From assembly GCA_016217625.1 (NCBI GenBank), contig JACRHK010000081.1, positions 1 to 19,125 of the forward strand: a stretch of DNA of 19,125 nt, in the 5' to 3' direction. The position numbers were made by a program, and so were the translations under genes. A model generated the notes under the pieces. The model ran no database searches. It was not told the DNA's origin and was given only the letters and a program-made list of their open reading frames with translations. Source of the DNA: Nitrospirota bacterium. Its GTDB lineage: Bacteria > Nitrospirota > RBG-16-64-22 > JACRHK01. This document shows positions 6,491 to 13,982 of the stretch, piece by piece (the stretch's first letter is position 1; every line of letters starts with the position of its first letter).

Positions 6491-6850
6491 ATGGGAAATC
6501 CATTCTGCCACGTCGAGCTGCAAACCAACGACGTCGCCAAAGCCAAGAAGTTCTACAAAGACTTGTTCGACTGGAGGCTCCAGGACATGTCGGAGATGGG
6601 CTATACGATGATCGAGGTCGGTGAGGGCACCGGCGGCGGGATGATGAAGAACCCCGTGCCGAACATGCCCTCCTCCTGGATGGCGTATGTCTTGGTGGAG
6701 GACGTCAAGGCCTCGACCAGGAAGGCCAAATCGCTCGGGGCGAATGTGGTTAAAGATGTGACGGAGATTCCGGGATATGGCTGGTTCAGCGTGATCATGG
6801 ATCCCACCGGCGCCGCCCTGGGCCTCTGGCAGCCAAAAGCAGGCCAGTGA
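6491..6850 (+). CDS. VOC-family (glyoxalase/bleomycin-resistance fold) protein
   Basis: Predicted 119 residues from the ATG at 6491, which has AAAGGAGG just upstream; a longer in-frame start at 6422 overlaps the preceding gene and is less likely. The sequence has the paired beta-alpha-beta-beta-beta units of the VOC fold: FCHVELQTNDVAKAKKFYKDLFDW, MAYVLVEDVKASTRKAKSLG and FSVIMDPTGAALGLWQP. These are the usual positions for metal or substrate residues (His7 and a C-terminal acidic site replaced by Leu/Trp). It may bind a small electrophile or act as a lyase or isomerase; no specific reaction can be assigned. It sits 25 bases after nmrA and 13 before the next gene. Confidence 0.9.
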   Translation: MGNPFCHVELQTNDVAKAKKFYKDLFDWRLQDMSEMGYTMIEVGEGTGGGMMKNPVPNMPSSWMAYVLVEDVKASTRKAKSLGANVVKDVTEIPGYGWFSVIMDPTGAALGLWQPKAGQ

Positions 6851-6863
6851 AAAGGAGGTCGTG

Positions 6864-7277
6864 ATGACGACGTTTCACAATACCGTCAAGATTCACGCAT
6901 CGCCAGAAAAGGTCTGGGCCGTGGTGGGCGATTTGGCAGGTGTCACGAAATGGATCCCCATGATCGCCCATGCCAAGGTCGAAGGCTCGAAGCGGGTCTG
7001 CACGATGGCGGATGGGAGCGGGGAGCTCCACGAGAGCATCAGTGAGTACTCCCATACAACACGCTCCTACCGTTACACGATCGCCGAAGGGCCGCTGCCC
7101 GTGAAGAACTACCGGGGCCGCTTCGGCGTCGAGGCCAAGGGGCAAGGGGCGCTTGTGGTATGGGACACCGAGTTCGAGGTTCTTGATCCGAGCCAGGAAG
7201 CGGCGGTCGGTGAGATATTCCAAGGGATCTACACGCAGTGTCTGGAGTTGCCCAAACGGCGAATCGAGTCGGACTAA
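6864..7277 (+). CDS. SRPBCC-family (START-like) protein
   Basis: Predicted 137 residues. The ATG at 6864 is placed five bases after AAAGGAGG, whereas the GTG at 6861 is too close to it. The sequence opens with HNTVKIHASPEKVWAVVGDLAGVTKWIPMI, the usual first strand and helices of polyketide-cyclase/dehydrase-type SRPBCC proteins. Later it has RSYRYTIAEGPLPVKNYRGRF and a C-terminal helix. The fold forms a deep hydrophobic pocket for lipids or aromatic ligands. This branch (MxaD/PYR-like) has no fixed reaction. It is 13 bases behind the VOC gene and is probably in the same transcript. Confidence 0.88.
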   Translation: MTTFHNTVKIHASPEKVWAVVGDLAGVTKWIPMIAHAKVEGSKRVCTMADGSGELHESISEYSHTTRSYRYTIAEGPLPVKNYRGRFGVEAKGQGALVVWDTEFEVLDPSQEAAVGEIFQGIYTQCLELPKRRIESD

Positions 7278-7300
7278 GGGACGCCATCCGGAGGGGGGGC

Positions 7301-7876
7301 ATGGGACGAACAGCCGGAACAGCGAGGACGCGCTCGGTCTCTCGCAAGGTTACCACCAAACCTGCGTCGGGAGAGGCCATGTTGTGCCAGGTTAGTACGA
7401 AGCCCAGAAACGATAACGGCTATTTCGTGGTCATGACCAAGGTGATCTTCCGGTCGGGCCTTAGTTGGACGATGATCGAGGACAAGTGGCCGAACTTTCG
7501 GAAGGCGTTTGGCGGGTTCGTGATCGCGAAGGTCGCGCGCTTTGGCGAGCCGGATGTCGAGCGATTGATGAAGGATACCGGCATCGTGCGCAACTACCGC
7601 AAGATCATGGCGACGATCGACAATGCGCGCGAGCTGCAGGCCATTCAACGGCAACACGGGTCGGTCCGAGCCTACCTCGACGAGGTGAGTCGTGATGGCG
7701 AAGACGCCTTGTGCAAAGCACTGGGCCGGCGGTTCTCATTCCTCGGCGGGTCCACGGCCGTGTTCTTCCTTCGCTGTGTGGGAGAGAAGATGCCGGAGAC
7801 GATTCGACGATGGGAGGAGGGAACTCGGAAGAAGAAGGCGACCGGGGCGAAGGACAGGCGAACACGTTCTGCCTGA
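7301..7876 (+). CDS. Tag-like DNA-3-methyladenine glycosylase family protein lacking the zinc ligands
   Basis: Predicted 191 residues. The ATG at 7301 follows GGAGGGGGGG; other in-frame starts are 7238 (inside the preceding gene) and 7379. The core reads MTKVIFRSGLSWTMIEDKWPNFRKAF, VARFGEPDVERLMKDTGIVRNYRKIMATIDNA and FSFLGGSTAVFFL. This is the helix-hairpin-helix-type Tag core and parallels the true Tag at 4868. It lacks the N-terminal RCPW...YHD and the C-terminal HTTDC, so the zinc clasp is missing, and its first 40 residues are basic and unlike the family. It belongs to a known branch of Tag-like proteins with untested activity. A basic tail (KKKATGAKDRRTR) ends it. Confidence 0.8.
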   Translation: MGRTAGTARTRSVSRKVTTKPASGEAMLCQVSTKPRNDNGYFVVMTKVIFRSGLSWTMIEDKWPNFRKAFGGFVIAKVARFGEPDVERLMKDTGIVRNYRKIMATIDNARELQAIQRQHGSVRAYLDEVSRDGEDALCKALGRRFSFLGGSTAVFFLRCVGEKMPETIRRWEEGTRKKKATGAKDRRTRSA

Positions 7877-7884
7877 GGAAACTC

Positions 7885-8550
7885 ATGGGATATGAATTCG
7901 ATCATCTCTTTGTGTGTACCGCGGTGGGAGCCCCGGAAGCCGAACATCTGATCACGTTCGGCCTCACGGAGGGCGCATCCAACGTACACCCCGGGCAAGG
8001 CACGGCCAACCGCCGCTTCTTCTTCCACAACGCGATGCTCGAACTGCTCTGGGTGCATGATGCCGCCGAGGCGCAGAGCGAACCCGTCGGGCGCACACAG
8101 CTCTGGGAGCGCTGGTCAGGCTGGAACAGCAAAGCGTCTCCGTTCGGCATCTGCGTGCGCCCGGCAGATCCCAGGAGCACAGACGTGCCGTTTCCCGCTT
8201 GGGAATACCGACCTCCCTACCTGCGAGATTCTCTGGTGATCTATGTGGGGGAGGACACACCGATAGCAGAGCCTCTGTGGTTTTACATGGATGTTGTCCG
8301 GCGGGCCGATTCCCAACAGGTAGAGAAGCGGCAACCATTGACGCACCCGATCGGATTTCCGGAAGTCACTGGCGTGCGACTCACGAGTCTGTCAGTGCAG
8401 CCGCTCTCAGGTGTCGCACAGACTGTCCTGCGGTCTGGTGTGGTTTCGGTCCGGCCAGGCTCGGAACACCTACTCGAAGTGATGTTCGATGGCAGCCGGC
8501 ACTGGCGCAGTGCCGACTTCCGACCGTTCTTGCCGCTTGTTTTCCATTAG
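7885..8550 (+). CDS. VOC-superfamily glyoxalase-like protein, two-module type
   Basis: Predicted 221 residues from the ATG at 7885, eight bases after the stop of the Tag-like gene, with TGAGGA as ribosome site. It begins YEFDHLFVCTAVGAPEAEHL and continues with TANRRFFFHNAMLELLWVHD, which is typical of the glyoxalase-like (long VOC) group with His6 at the expected metal position. The second half contains GVRLTSLSVQPLSG and LEVMFDGSRHW, and probably forms the second module. Function within the superfamily is unknown. It is likely translated together with the Tag-like gene. A frame reaching further upstream exists, but it only shadows the preceding gene. Confidence 0.85.
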   Translation: MGYEFDHLFVCTAVGAPEAEHLITFGLTEGASNVHPGQGTANRRFFFHNAMLELLWVHDAAEAQSEPVGRTQLWERWSGWNSKASPFGICVRPADPRSTDVPFPAWEYRPPYLRDSLVIYVGEDTPIAEPLWFYMDVVRRADSQQVEKRQPLTHPIGFPEVTGVRLTSLSVQPLSGVAQTVLRSGVVSVRPGSEHLLEVMFDGSRHWRSADFRPFLPLVFH

Positions 8551-8597
8551 TTATGGCGTCGTCGACGCCTTGCGTATGGGCAAAAAGGAGGAGCATC

Positions 8598-9065
8598 ATG
8601 CCGGAACTTCAGCACACGATCACAATCAACGCACCGCCGGACAAGGTCTGGAAGGTGTTGGCCGACCTCGAAGCCGTGCAACACTACAACCCCACGGTGT
8701 CGCGCGCCCAGTACATCTCGACTAATAGACAGGGGGTCGGGGCGAGCCGGCAGTGTGACCTCAAGCCAAAGGGCGTGTTGAAGGAGCGCGTCATCGCGTG
8801 GGAGCCTAACCAAGCCATCGCGCTGGAATTGTATGAGAGCCCCTGGCCTGTTGCGTTCATGAGGTGGCGGACGGACGTGAAGCCACACGGTTCTGAAACG
8901 GTCGTCAGCCAGCGGATGGAGTATCGAGTGAAGTTCGGGATTCTTGGGTCGTTATTGGATCGCCTGGTCATGCGCCAGACGCTTGATCGGACCATTGCCG
9001 ACGTGTTCGATGGGCTGAAGCGATTTGTCGAGACGGGCGCACGAGCGTCCGGCTCACCACAGTGA
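8598..9065 (+). CDS. SRPBCC-family protein (second copy)
   Basis: Predicted 155 residues. AAAAAGGAGGAG precedes the ATG. The opening LQHTITINAPPDKVWKVLADLEAVQHYNPTV is a textbook SRPBCC start (beta1 plus two short helices). GASRQCDLKPKGVLKERVIAWEPNQ and VSQRMEYRVKFGILGSLLDRL follow, with the long C-terminal helix TIADVFDGLKRFVE. Ligand-binding pocket proteins of this type include cyclases, dehydratases and lipid carriers; no catalytic residue can be pointed out. It differs clearly from the first SRPBCC gene at 6864. The next gene starts nine bases later, which suggests one transcript. Confidence 0.9.
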   Translation: MPELQHTITINAPPDKVWKVLADLEAVQHYNPTVSRAQYISTNRQGVGASRQCDLKPKGVLKERVIAWEPNQAIALELYESPWPVAFMRWRTDVKPHGSETVVSQRMEYRVKFGILGSLLDRLVMRQTLDRTIADVFDGLKRFVETGARASGSPQ

Positions 9066-9074
9066 GAGGGCGCG

Positions 9075-9431
9075 ATGCCTCGAAAGAAAAAGGCGGGATC
9101 AGCGACGACACCGGCGGCCCCAGACGCGCGGTTTGAATCCTTGAGCGAGGCGTTGCTGCGTGACCGCAGCGTGACTTCAGCGAAGATGTTCGGATCGCAG
9201 GGATTTAAGGTTCGGGGCAAGGTGTTCGCCATGTTGGTCAAGGGCTGGCTTGTGGTGAAACTGCCCCGTGAGCGTGTCGAGGCGCTTGTTGAGTCCGGAC
9301 GCGCGACGCCGTTCGATCCCGGCCACGGCCGTCTCATGAAAGAATGGGTGGCTGTGGAGCCGGAGACCGCGGGCGCCTGGACCGCGCTGGCGGAGGAAGC
9401 GAAAGCCTTCGTTCCTCGGTCGAGTCGGTAG
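9075..9431 (+). CDS. TfoX/Sxy N-terminal-domain-like small protein
   Basis: Predicted 118 residues. After a basic, low-complexity start (PRKKKAGSATTPAAP) comes a single domain with SAKMFGSQGFKVRGKVFAMLVKGWLVVKLP, resembling the TfoX N-terminal domain (MFGGxGxxxxGxxFxxxxxxxLxxK). In gamma-proteobacteria TfoX controls competence, but stand-alone small relatives are widespread and have no known role. The stop of the SRPBCC gene is nine bases before, so the two are probably cotranslated. A second family member ends the cluster at 13126-13515. The assignment rests on motif spacing and is moderately certain. Confidence 0.75.
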   Translation: MPRKKKAGSATTPAAPDARFESLSEALLRDRSVTSAKMFGSQGFKVRGKVFAMLVKGWLVVKLPRERVEALVESGRATPFDPGHGRLMKEWVAVEPETAGAWTALAEEAKAFVPRSSR

Positions 9432-9494
9432 GGTGTTTTGTCGGACGGCGATTGATTCGCGACGGTCAACGGGTGCGAAGGGGTCGAGTTCCTG

Positions 9495-9965
9495 ATGGGC
9501 GCCGATGCACGGGATAACCCCAGCGTGATCGCGCCGCCGCTTCTGATCTATGCGGTGGCGTTCGGCGTGGCCTTGCTCCTGCACGCGCTGGTTCCCCTCC
9601 GTGTCGGGTCTTGGCCGATGAGAGTGCTCGGGGGGACGCTGCTGATCGCGGCGGGGATCCTGCTGGCGCGCGGAGCCTTCCGCACCATGGGTCTTGCGGG
9701 GACGAGCGCGAATCCGTATGCCTCGGCGACGGTGCTCGTGACGCAAGGCCCGTTTCGATGGACGCGGAATCCGCTCTATCTCGCTCAAACGTTCCTGTAC
9801 ATCGGCATGGCGATGGCCTTGAACACGTTCTGGCCCCTGGTGTGGCTTCCCGCCGTCCTGCTGGTGATGCGATACGGCGTGATCGAGCGGGAGGAGCGGT
9901 ACCTGGACACCCGGTTTGGCGCGGCGTATCGTGCCTATCGATCGACCGTCCGGCGCTGGATCTGA
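9495..9965 (+). CDS. Isoprenylcysteine carboxyl methyltransferase-like membrane protein
   Basis: Predicted 156 residues with membrane segments at about 12-33, 42-60, 93-110 and 112-125. The C-terminal catalytic pattern of ICMT/PEMT-type enzymes is clear: GPFRWTRNPLYLAQTFLYIG, then EREERYLDTRFGAAYRAYRSTVRRW. These bind S-adenosylmethionine at the membrane surface. In bacteria the methyl acceptor is generally unknown, since prenylated cysteine proteins are lacking. AAGGGGTCGAG is a fair ribosome site. It lies 63 bases behind the TfoX-like gene. Bases 9966-10069 behind it hold no gene. Confidence 0.9.
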   Translation: MGADARDNPSVIAPPLLIYAVAFGVALLLHALVPLRVGSWPMRVLGGTLLIAAGILLARGAFRTMGLAGTSANPYASATVLVTQGPFRWTRNPLYLAQTFLYIGMAMALNTFWPLVWLPAVLLVMRYGVIEREERYLDTRFGAAYRAYRSTVRRWI

Positions 9966-10069
9966 TGCGTCGCAGGGTTCGAGGCCTTCACGATCGTTCG
10001 ACTGATCGTCGACTGGATGCGCCAGGAGCGGCTGACAGGGCCTGATGGCTTGTTCCGGAGGAATGACGC

Positions 10070-10552
10070 ATGAATCCCGTACAGACACCGATCACCGGTC
10101 AGGAAGACCAGGGTGACCTGTCGTTGCCGTTCCACGCGCTGGTTCAGTTTTATCACGCCTTCAATGCCGGGAACATGACGGTCATGGCGGAGAACTGGGC
10201 TCAATCCGATGAGATCGCGATGGACAATCCCTTGGGCGGGATCAAGCGGGGCTGGGAGGAAATTAAGGCCGTCTATGAACGGATCTTCCACGGATCCGCT
10301 CGCGTCTATGTAGAGTTTTACGACTACACAATCCATGAAACGCAGGAGATGTTCTACGCGGTGGGAAGGGAGCGGGGCGAATTCCGCCTCGGTGAGACCG
10401 TGATCCCGCTGGCCATCAGGACCAGCCGGATCTTTCGGCTGATGGATGGACGCTGGCGGCAGGTGCATCACCACGGGTCAATCGACGATCCCGGACTGCT
10501 CGCCCGCTATCAATCAGCGATTCAAGGAGGTCAACATGCGGTTAAAAGGTAA
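10070..10552 (+). CDS. SnoaL/NTF2-like domain protein
   Basis: Predicted 160 residues; CCGGAGGAATG precedes the start. The body reads ALVQFYHAFNAGNMTVMAENWAQSDEIAMDNPLGGIKRGWEEIKAVYERIF, the classic first helices and strand of a SnoaL/DUF4440-type cone fold. It ends with TSRIFRLMDGRWRQVHHHGSIDDPGLLARYQ. Such proteins are small isomerases, cyclases or binding domains with a hydrophobic cavity. Nothing shows its ligand. Its last 17 bases overlap the SDR gene, whose ribosome site CAAGGAGG lies within it, so translation is coupled. Confidence 0.88.
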   Translation: MNPVQTPITGQEDQGDLSLPFHALVQFYHAFNAGNMTVMAENWAQSDEIAMDNPLGGIKRGWEEIKAVYERIFHGSARVYVEFYDYTIHETQEMFYAVGRERGEFRLGETVIPLAIRTSRIFRLMDGRWRQVHHHGSIDDPGLLARYQSAIQGGQHAVKR

Positions 10553-11294
10553 GGTGGCGATTGTGACAGGTGGAGGAACAGGCATCGGTGAAGCCATAGC
10601 AACACGGTTTGCAAAGGAAGGCGCCAAGGTGGTGATCACGGGCCGCAGGAAAGATGTGCTGAACAAGGTGGTGGACTCAATCAATCACTCAGGCGGCCTG
10701 GCCTTCGCCATTCCCGGCAGCGTGACGGTGGAGGCCGACGTCCAGTACGCCGTCAACAAGACCTACAAGCAGTTCGGCCGGGTGGACATCCTGGTCAACA
10801 ACGCCGGGAACCTGTTCCACGCGGGGCCGTTCCACGAAACGACGGACGCGGTGTGGGATGAGACGCTGGACGTGTTTCTCAAGGGGGTCTTCCGCTTCAC
10901 CCGGGCCGTGATCCCGCAGATGCTCAAGCAGGGAAGCGGCTCCATCGTCAACATCTCGACCGTGGCCGCTCTCAAGGCCCTGCCCGGCTTCCCCGCCCAT
11001 GCCTATGCCGCCGCCAAAGCGGGCGTCAACATGCTGACGAAGACGGTTGCGATCCAGTATGCCAAAGACGGGATTCGGTGCAACGCCATCTGCCCCGGCG
11101 CGGTGGATACGCCGGGTGTCGCCGCCTGGACCGGCGATCCCCAGGCGCGGGAGTGGTTTGATTCTATCCATCCCCTCGGCCGGATCGGCAGGCCGGAGGA
11201 GATTGCCCAGGCGGCTCTCTACCTCGCCTCAGAGGACTCCGTGTGGACCACGGGAAGCATCCTGCCTGTGGATGGCGGCATCATGGCCCAGTGA
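10536..11294 (+). CDS. Short-chain dehydrogenase/reductase (classical SDR)
   Basis: Predicted 252 residues from the ATG at 10536, just behind CAAGGAGG. An upstream in-frame start at 10446 only overlaps the previous gene. The cofactor motif TGGGTGIG is at residues 11-18, NNAG follows, and the active-site YAAAK is at Tyr157-Lys161; the serine position before it reads NIST. CNAICPGAVDTPG and SILPVDGGIM are the usual C-terminal SDR marks. TGRRKDV after strand two, with an arginine, suggests NADPH. Substrate not predictable. It overlaps the SnoaL-like gene by 17 bases, which points to a functional pair. Confidence 0.94.
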   Translation: MRLKGKVAIVTGGGTGIGEAIATRFAKEGAKVVITGRRKDVLNKVVDSINHSGGLAFAIPGSVTVEADVQYAVNKTYKQFGRVDILVNNAGNLFHAGPFHETTDAVWDETLDVFLKGVFRFTRAVIPQMLKQGSGSIVNISTVAALKALPGFPAHAYAAAKAGVNMLTKTVAIQYAKDGIRCNAICPGAVDTPGVAAWTGDPQAREWFDSIHPLGRIGRPEEIAQAALYLASEDSVWTTGSILPVDGGIMAQ

Positions 11295-11379
11295 GGAGCG
11301 GCTGACGATGGACCTCCCCGATTTGTGCTATTCTAGGAGGGAGGATTGGTCACGGTCCCATCACAAAGGGAGGATTCGC

Positions 11380-12237
11380 ATGCCCCAGATAGATCCGCAG
11401 CAGTTCATTGAGACCCAACGGCTTGACTGGAACCGCGTCGCCCCGGCCTGGGACAAATGGGATGTATTGATCGATCGGAACATGACATTTATCAATTACC
11501 GCCTGATCGGCGATGCGCGGTTGCGTCCGGGCGAACAGGTCCTGGACCTCGGTTGCGGGACGGGCTATCCTGCCCTGCTGGCCGCCCAGGCGGTCGGCGG
11601 GAACGGCCGCGTCCTCGGCCTTGATCTCGCCGAGGGGATGCTCGCCGTCGCGCGGCGCAGAGCCCGCGCCCTGGGGCTCTCCAACGTGGAGTTCCTGGCG
11701 GGCGATGTCACCCGCTTATCCTCCGAACCCGCGACGTTTGATGCCGTGATCAGTCGCTTCTGCCTGATGTTCCTGCCGGATATTTCGAAAGCGGCCGGCG
11801 AGATCGCCCGTGTTCTGAAGCCCGGAGGCTACCTGGCCGCCGCGGTCTGGTCGGCTCCGGAGAACAATCCCTTCATCTCCATCCCGATGAATGTCCTCAA
11901 GGCCTATCTGACCCTTCCCCCGCCCGATCCGGAACAGCCCGGCATTTTCCGGTTAGCCCGGCCGGGAGACCTCTTGGGCATGGCGGAGCGGGCCGGACTG
12001 CGGGGGTTGACGGACGAGGAATGGATCGGCGAGTCGGTCTATGATTCTGCGGACGAATACTTTTCCAGTCTGATGGAGATGGCCGCGCCGCTCCAGCCGC
12101 TCTTCGCCGAACTTTCGTCGGAACAAAAGAAACAGGCCGAATCCGCGATCAAGCGCGCGGCGGAATCCTACCGGACGGGGAGCGGAGTGGCTCTTCCCAT
12201 GGCGATCCGGATCGTGGTCGCACGGAAACCGTTCTGA
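11380..12237 (+). CDS. Class I SAM-dependent methyltransferase (UbiE/Methyltransf_11 type)
   Basis: Predicted 285 residues. AAAGGGAGGA stands before the ATG at 11380; an in-frame ATG at 11308 would add 24 residues. Motif I is VLDLGCGTGYPALLAAQAVG, then GLDLAEGMLAVARRRA for the ribose-binding acidic loop, EFLAGDVTRL, and ISRFCLMFLPDISKAAGEIARVLKPGGYLAAAVW for motifs post-I to III. The C-terminal helical part is probably for the acceptor. The methyl acceptor is not apparent. Its stop overlaps the start of the haloalkane dehalogenase gene (ATGA), so the two are translationally coupled. The 85 bases in front include a TGCTATTCT -10-like element at 11326-11334, too weak to call. Confidence 0.92.
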   Translation: MPQIDPQQFIETQRLDWNRVAPAWDKWDVLIDRNMTFINYRLIGDARLRPGEQVLDLGCGTGYPALLAAQAVGGNGRVLGLDLAEGMLAVARRRARALGLSNVEFLAGDVTRLSSEPATFDAVISRFCLMFLPDISKAAGEIARVLKPGGYLAAAVWSAPENNPFISIPMNVLKAYLTLPPPDPEQPGIFRLARPGDLLGMAERAGLRGLTDEEWIGESVYDSADEYFSSLMEMAAPLQPLFAELSSEQKKQAESAIKRAAESYRTGSGVALPMAIRIVVARKPF

Positions 12238-13124
12238 TGGCGACCCCGCACCCTGTTAGGAAGTTTTCGGTGGATCCCGGGGAATACCCCTTTGTCAGCC
12301 GCTGGCTGGAGCGGGGCGGCTCCTGGATGCATTATGTCGATGAGGGCGCGGGGACGCCGGTGCTCCTGCTGCACGGCAACCCGACCTGGTCGTATCTGTA
12401 TCGCAACATCATCAAAGCGCTCAGGCCGGATGCCCGTCTTATCGCCCCGGATTACCCCGGCTTCGGGTATTCGGATCATCCCCCCGGCTACGGCTACACG
12501 CCGCAGGAGCATGCGCAGTGGGTGAACGCTCTGATCGACCACCTCGGGCTCAGGAAGATCATTCTCGTCTGCCAGGACTGGGGCGGGCCGATCGGCCTGT
12601 CCGTCGCCGTTCAGCGTCCCCAGGACTTCGCCGGCCTGGTGATCTTAAACACTTGGTGCTGGCCGCCGGACTGGAACGCGCGCCTCTTCTCCCGGATCAT
12701 GGGGGGGCGCACCTTGGGGAAGCTTCTCCAGATCAAGAAGAACTTCTTCGCCAGGAAGATCGTCCCCTCCGGCATCTTTCATAAAGAGAGACTCACCCCT
12801 GCGCTCTTGAAGGCCTACACCGACCCCTTCCCCACGGCAGCCTCCCGCATGGGCACCTGGGTCTTCCCCGGCGAGATCCGGCGGTCGGCTCGCTGGCTGG
12901 CCGCCATCGAGGCCAGGCTCCATCTCCTCAAATACAAACCGGTCGCGATGGTCTGGCCCAAGCGCGACCCCGCTTTCGGGAAGCGGCGATACCTCGACCG
13001 CTGGCTGTCCCACTTCCCCAAGGCCGAAGTCGATGAGCTGGAAGACGCTTCCCACTACCTCCAGGAGGATCGGCCGGACCAAGTCATCGCCGCGATCAGG
13101 AAGGTGCTGAAACGGGCGAGGTAA
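12237..13124 (+). CDS. Haloalkane dehalogenase-like alpha/beta-hydrolase
   Basis: Predicted 295 residues. The oxyanion/halide motif HGNPTW (His46-Gly-Asn48) matches haloalkane dehalogenases rather than epoxide hydrolases (HGFPE). The nucleophile elbow is VCQDWGG with Asp114 and halide-binding Trp115. The acid is Asp244 (WPKRDPAF) and the base His273 ([13 protein letters not shown]). Asp at this late position suits the HLD-I/III type rather than the HLD-II type with an early glutamate. The enzyme would hydrolyse a carbon-halogen bond by a covalent aspartyl ester. Start overlaps the methyltransferase stop. There is no signal peptide. Fluoroacetate dehalogenase or epoxide hydrolase activity is a less likely alternative. 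Confidence 0.9.
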   Translation: MATPHPVRKFSVDPGEYPFVSRWLERGGSWMHYVDEGAGTPVLLLHGNPTWSYLYRNIIKALRPDARLIAPDYPGFGYSDHPPGYGYTPQEHAQWVNALIDHLGLRKIILVCQDWGGPIGLSVAVQRPQDFAGLVILNTWCWPPDWNARLFSRIMGGRTLGKLLQIKKNFFARKIVPSGIFHKERLTPALLKAYTDPFPTAASRMGTWVFPGEIRRSARWLAAIEARLHLLKYKPVAMVWPKRDPAFGKRRYLDRWLSHFPKAEVDELEDASHYLQEDRPDQVIAAIRKVLKRAR

Positions 13125-13125
13125 C

Positions 13126-13515
13126 GTGCAGCGGGTGCGCACGCGCAAGGACGATTCGTTCAAGGAGTTCGTGCTGGACCAACTGCGCGGTCTGGGCGGC
13201 GTGGACTGCCGCCCCATGTTCGGCGGCTACGGGCTCTATCTGGACGGGGTCTTCTTCGGCATCCTGCATCGGGGGCGGCTCTATTTCAAGACCGATCCGG
13301 CCTCCCGCCCCGCGTACGAAGAGCGGGGGATGGAGCCGTTCCGGCCCAACGCCAAGCAGACTCTCAAGACCTACTACGAGGTGCCCCTGGAGATCCTGGA
13401 GGACGCGGACCTGCTCGCGTCCTGGGCCAGGGAGGCGATCCGCTCTCAACACCCGCCGGGACACCGGAAGGGAAGACGCCGCGGCGAGGGCAGCAGAAAT
13501 GCCATCGCCAGATAG
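13126..13515 (+). CDS. TfoX/Sxy-family small protein (second copy)
   Basis: Predicted 129 residues starting with GTG one base after the dehalogenase stop; GGCGAGG is its ribosome site. The TfoX N-terminal domain is clear: [46 protein letters not shown], then [35 protein letters not shown] basic tail ([10 protein letters not shown]) ends it and could touch nucleic acid. Single-domain TfoX relatives have no proved function. Contact with the dehalogenase gene suggests one transcript. It matches the TfoX consensus better than the first copy at 9075. It is the last gene of the long plus-strand series. Confidence 0.92.
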   Translation: MQRVRTRKDDSFKEFVLDQLRGLGGVDCRPMFGGYGLYLDGVFFGILHRGRLYFKTDPASRPAYEERGMEPFRPNAKQTLKTYYEVPLEILEDADLLASWAREAIRSQHPPGHRKGRRRGEGSRNAIAR

Positions 13516-13599
13516 CATGGTCCGTCCAACCCCGACCGCGTGTCTATAACCGTAGGCAATTCCCATAGGTTCCGGCAAACTTCCCCCGGTTTGATTTTG

Positions 13600-13605
13600 T
13601 ATAAT
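13600..13605 (+). promoter_or_regulatory. Promoter -10 box of the DUF4258/YgiT pair
   Basis: A perfect TATAAT lies in a local AT-rich stretch 77 bases before the likely GTG start and after the end of the previous gene series. No clear -35 hexamer is seen 16-18 bases upstream, so strength is uncertain. Confidence 0.45.
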
Positions 13606-13681
13606 GGTTATGCTAAGTTACCTCGAAGTGTTCGGTGCAACTCGGAGATGATTGCACGATGAACTCGTCTCGGAGCAGACC

Positions 13682-13963
13682 GTGTATGACCGCATCTTGA
13701 AGCTGATGCGGGAGAAAGTACGCACCTGTCGGTATGTGATGACGGTGCATGCCGAAGAAGAAATGCACGATGACGGGTTATCGATTTCTGACGTAGAGCG
13801 TGGTATTCTTACAGGAGAAGTTCTTGCACGGCAGAAAGACCGTGATACCGGTGAATGGAAATACCTTATTCAAGGGCAAACCCTTGCAGGGGATGAAGTC
13901 GCTGTCGTGGGCAAATTGGCCGTAACAGGGAAATTAGTCATCATCACCGTGTATCTGACATAG
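13682..13963 (+). CDS. DUF4258-type protein, probable toxin-like partner
   Basis: Predicted 93 residues from the GTG at 13682, which is preceded by CGGAGC; a TTG at 13652 with GGAG four bases upstream would give 103 residues. The sequence VYDRILKLMREKVRTCRYVMTVHAEEEMHDDGLSISDVERGILTG is typical of DUF4258, a small RelE/MqsR-like fold in which the His after the first helix is conserved. The second part, GEWKYLIQGQTLAGDEVAVVGKL and VIITVYLT, supplies the beta strands. Such genes commonly precede a YgiT-type zinc-finger gene, as here, and the pair is regarded as toxin-antitoxin-like. Base composition is lower in GC than in the neighbours, consistent with transfer. Activity is inference. Confidence 0.8.
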   Translation: MYDRILKLMREKVRTCRYVMTVHAEEEMHDDGLSISDVERGILTGEVLARQKDRDTGEWKYLIQGQTLAGDEVAVVGKLAVTGKLVIITVYLT

Positions 13964-13982
13964 CAAGAGAAGGGAGGCATCA

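Noticed and set aside
10024..11306. A 13-base direct repeat AGGAGCGGCTGAC at 10024-10036 and 11294-11306 flanking the SnoaL-SDR pair
   Set aside because: Repeats of this length are expected by chance a few times in a 19-kb GC-rich window, and there are no transposase or terminal inverted repeats.
11326..11334. TGCTATTCT as an extended -10 promoter for the methyltransferase gene
   Set aside because: The match is partial and no -35 is seen at a proper distance; read-through from the SDR gene is enough.
4868..13515. Possibility that the many small same-strand genes are integron cassettes
   Set aside because: No attC-like sites (RYYYAAC...GTTRRRY) are seen between genes, many genes overlap or are under 15 bases apart, and no integrase is present.
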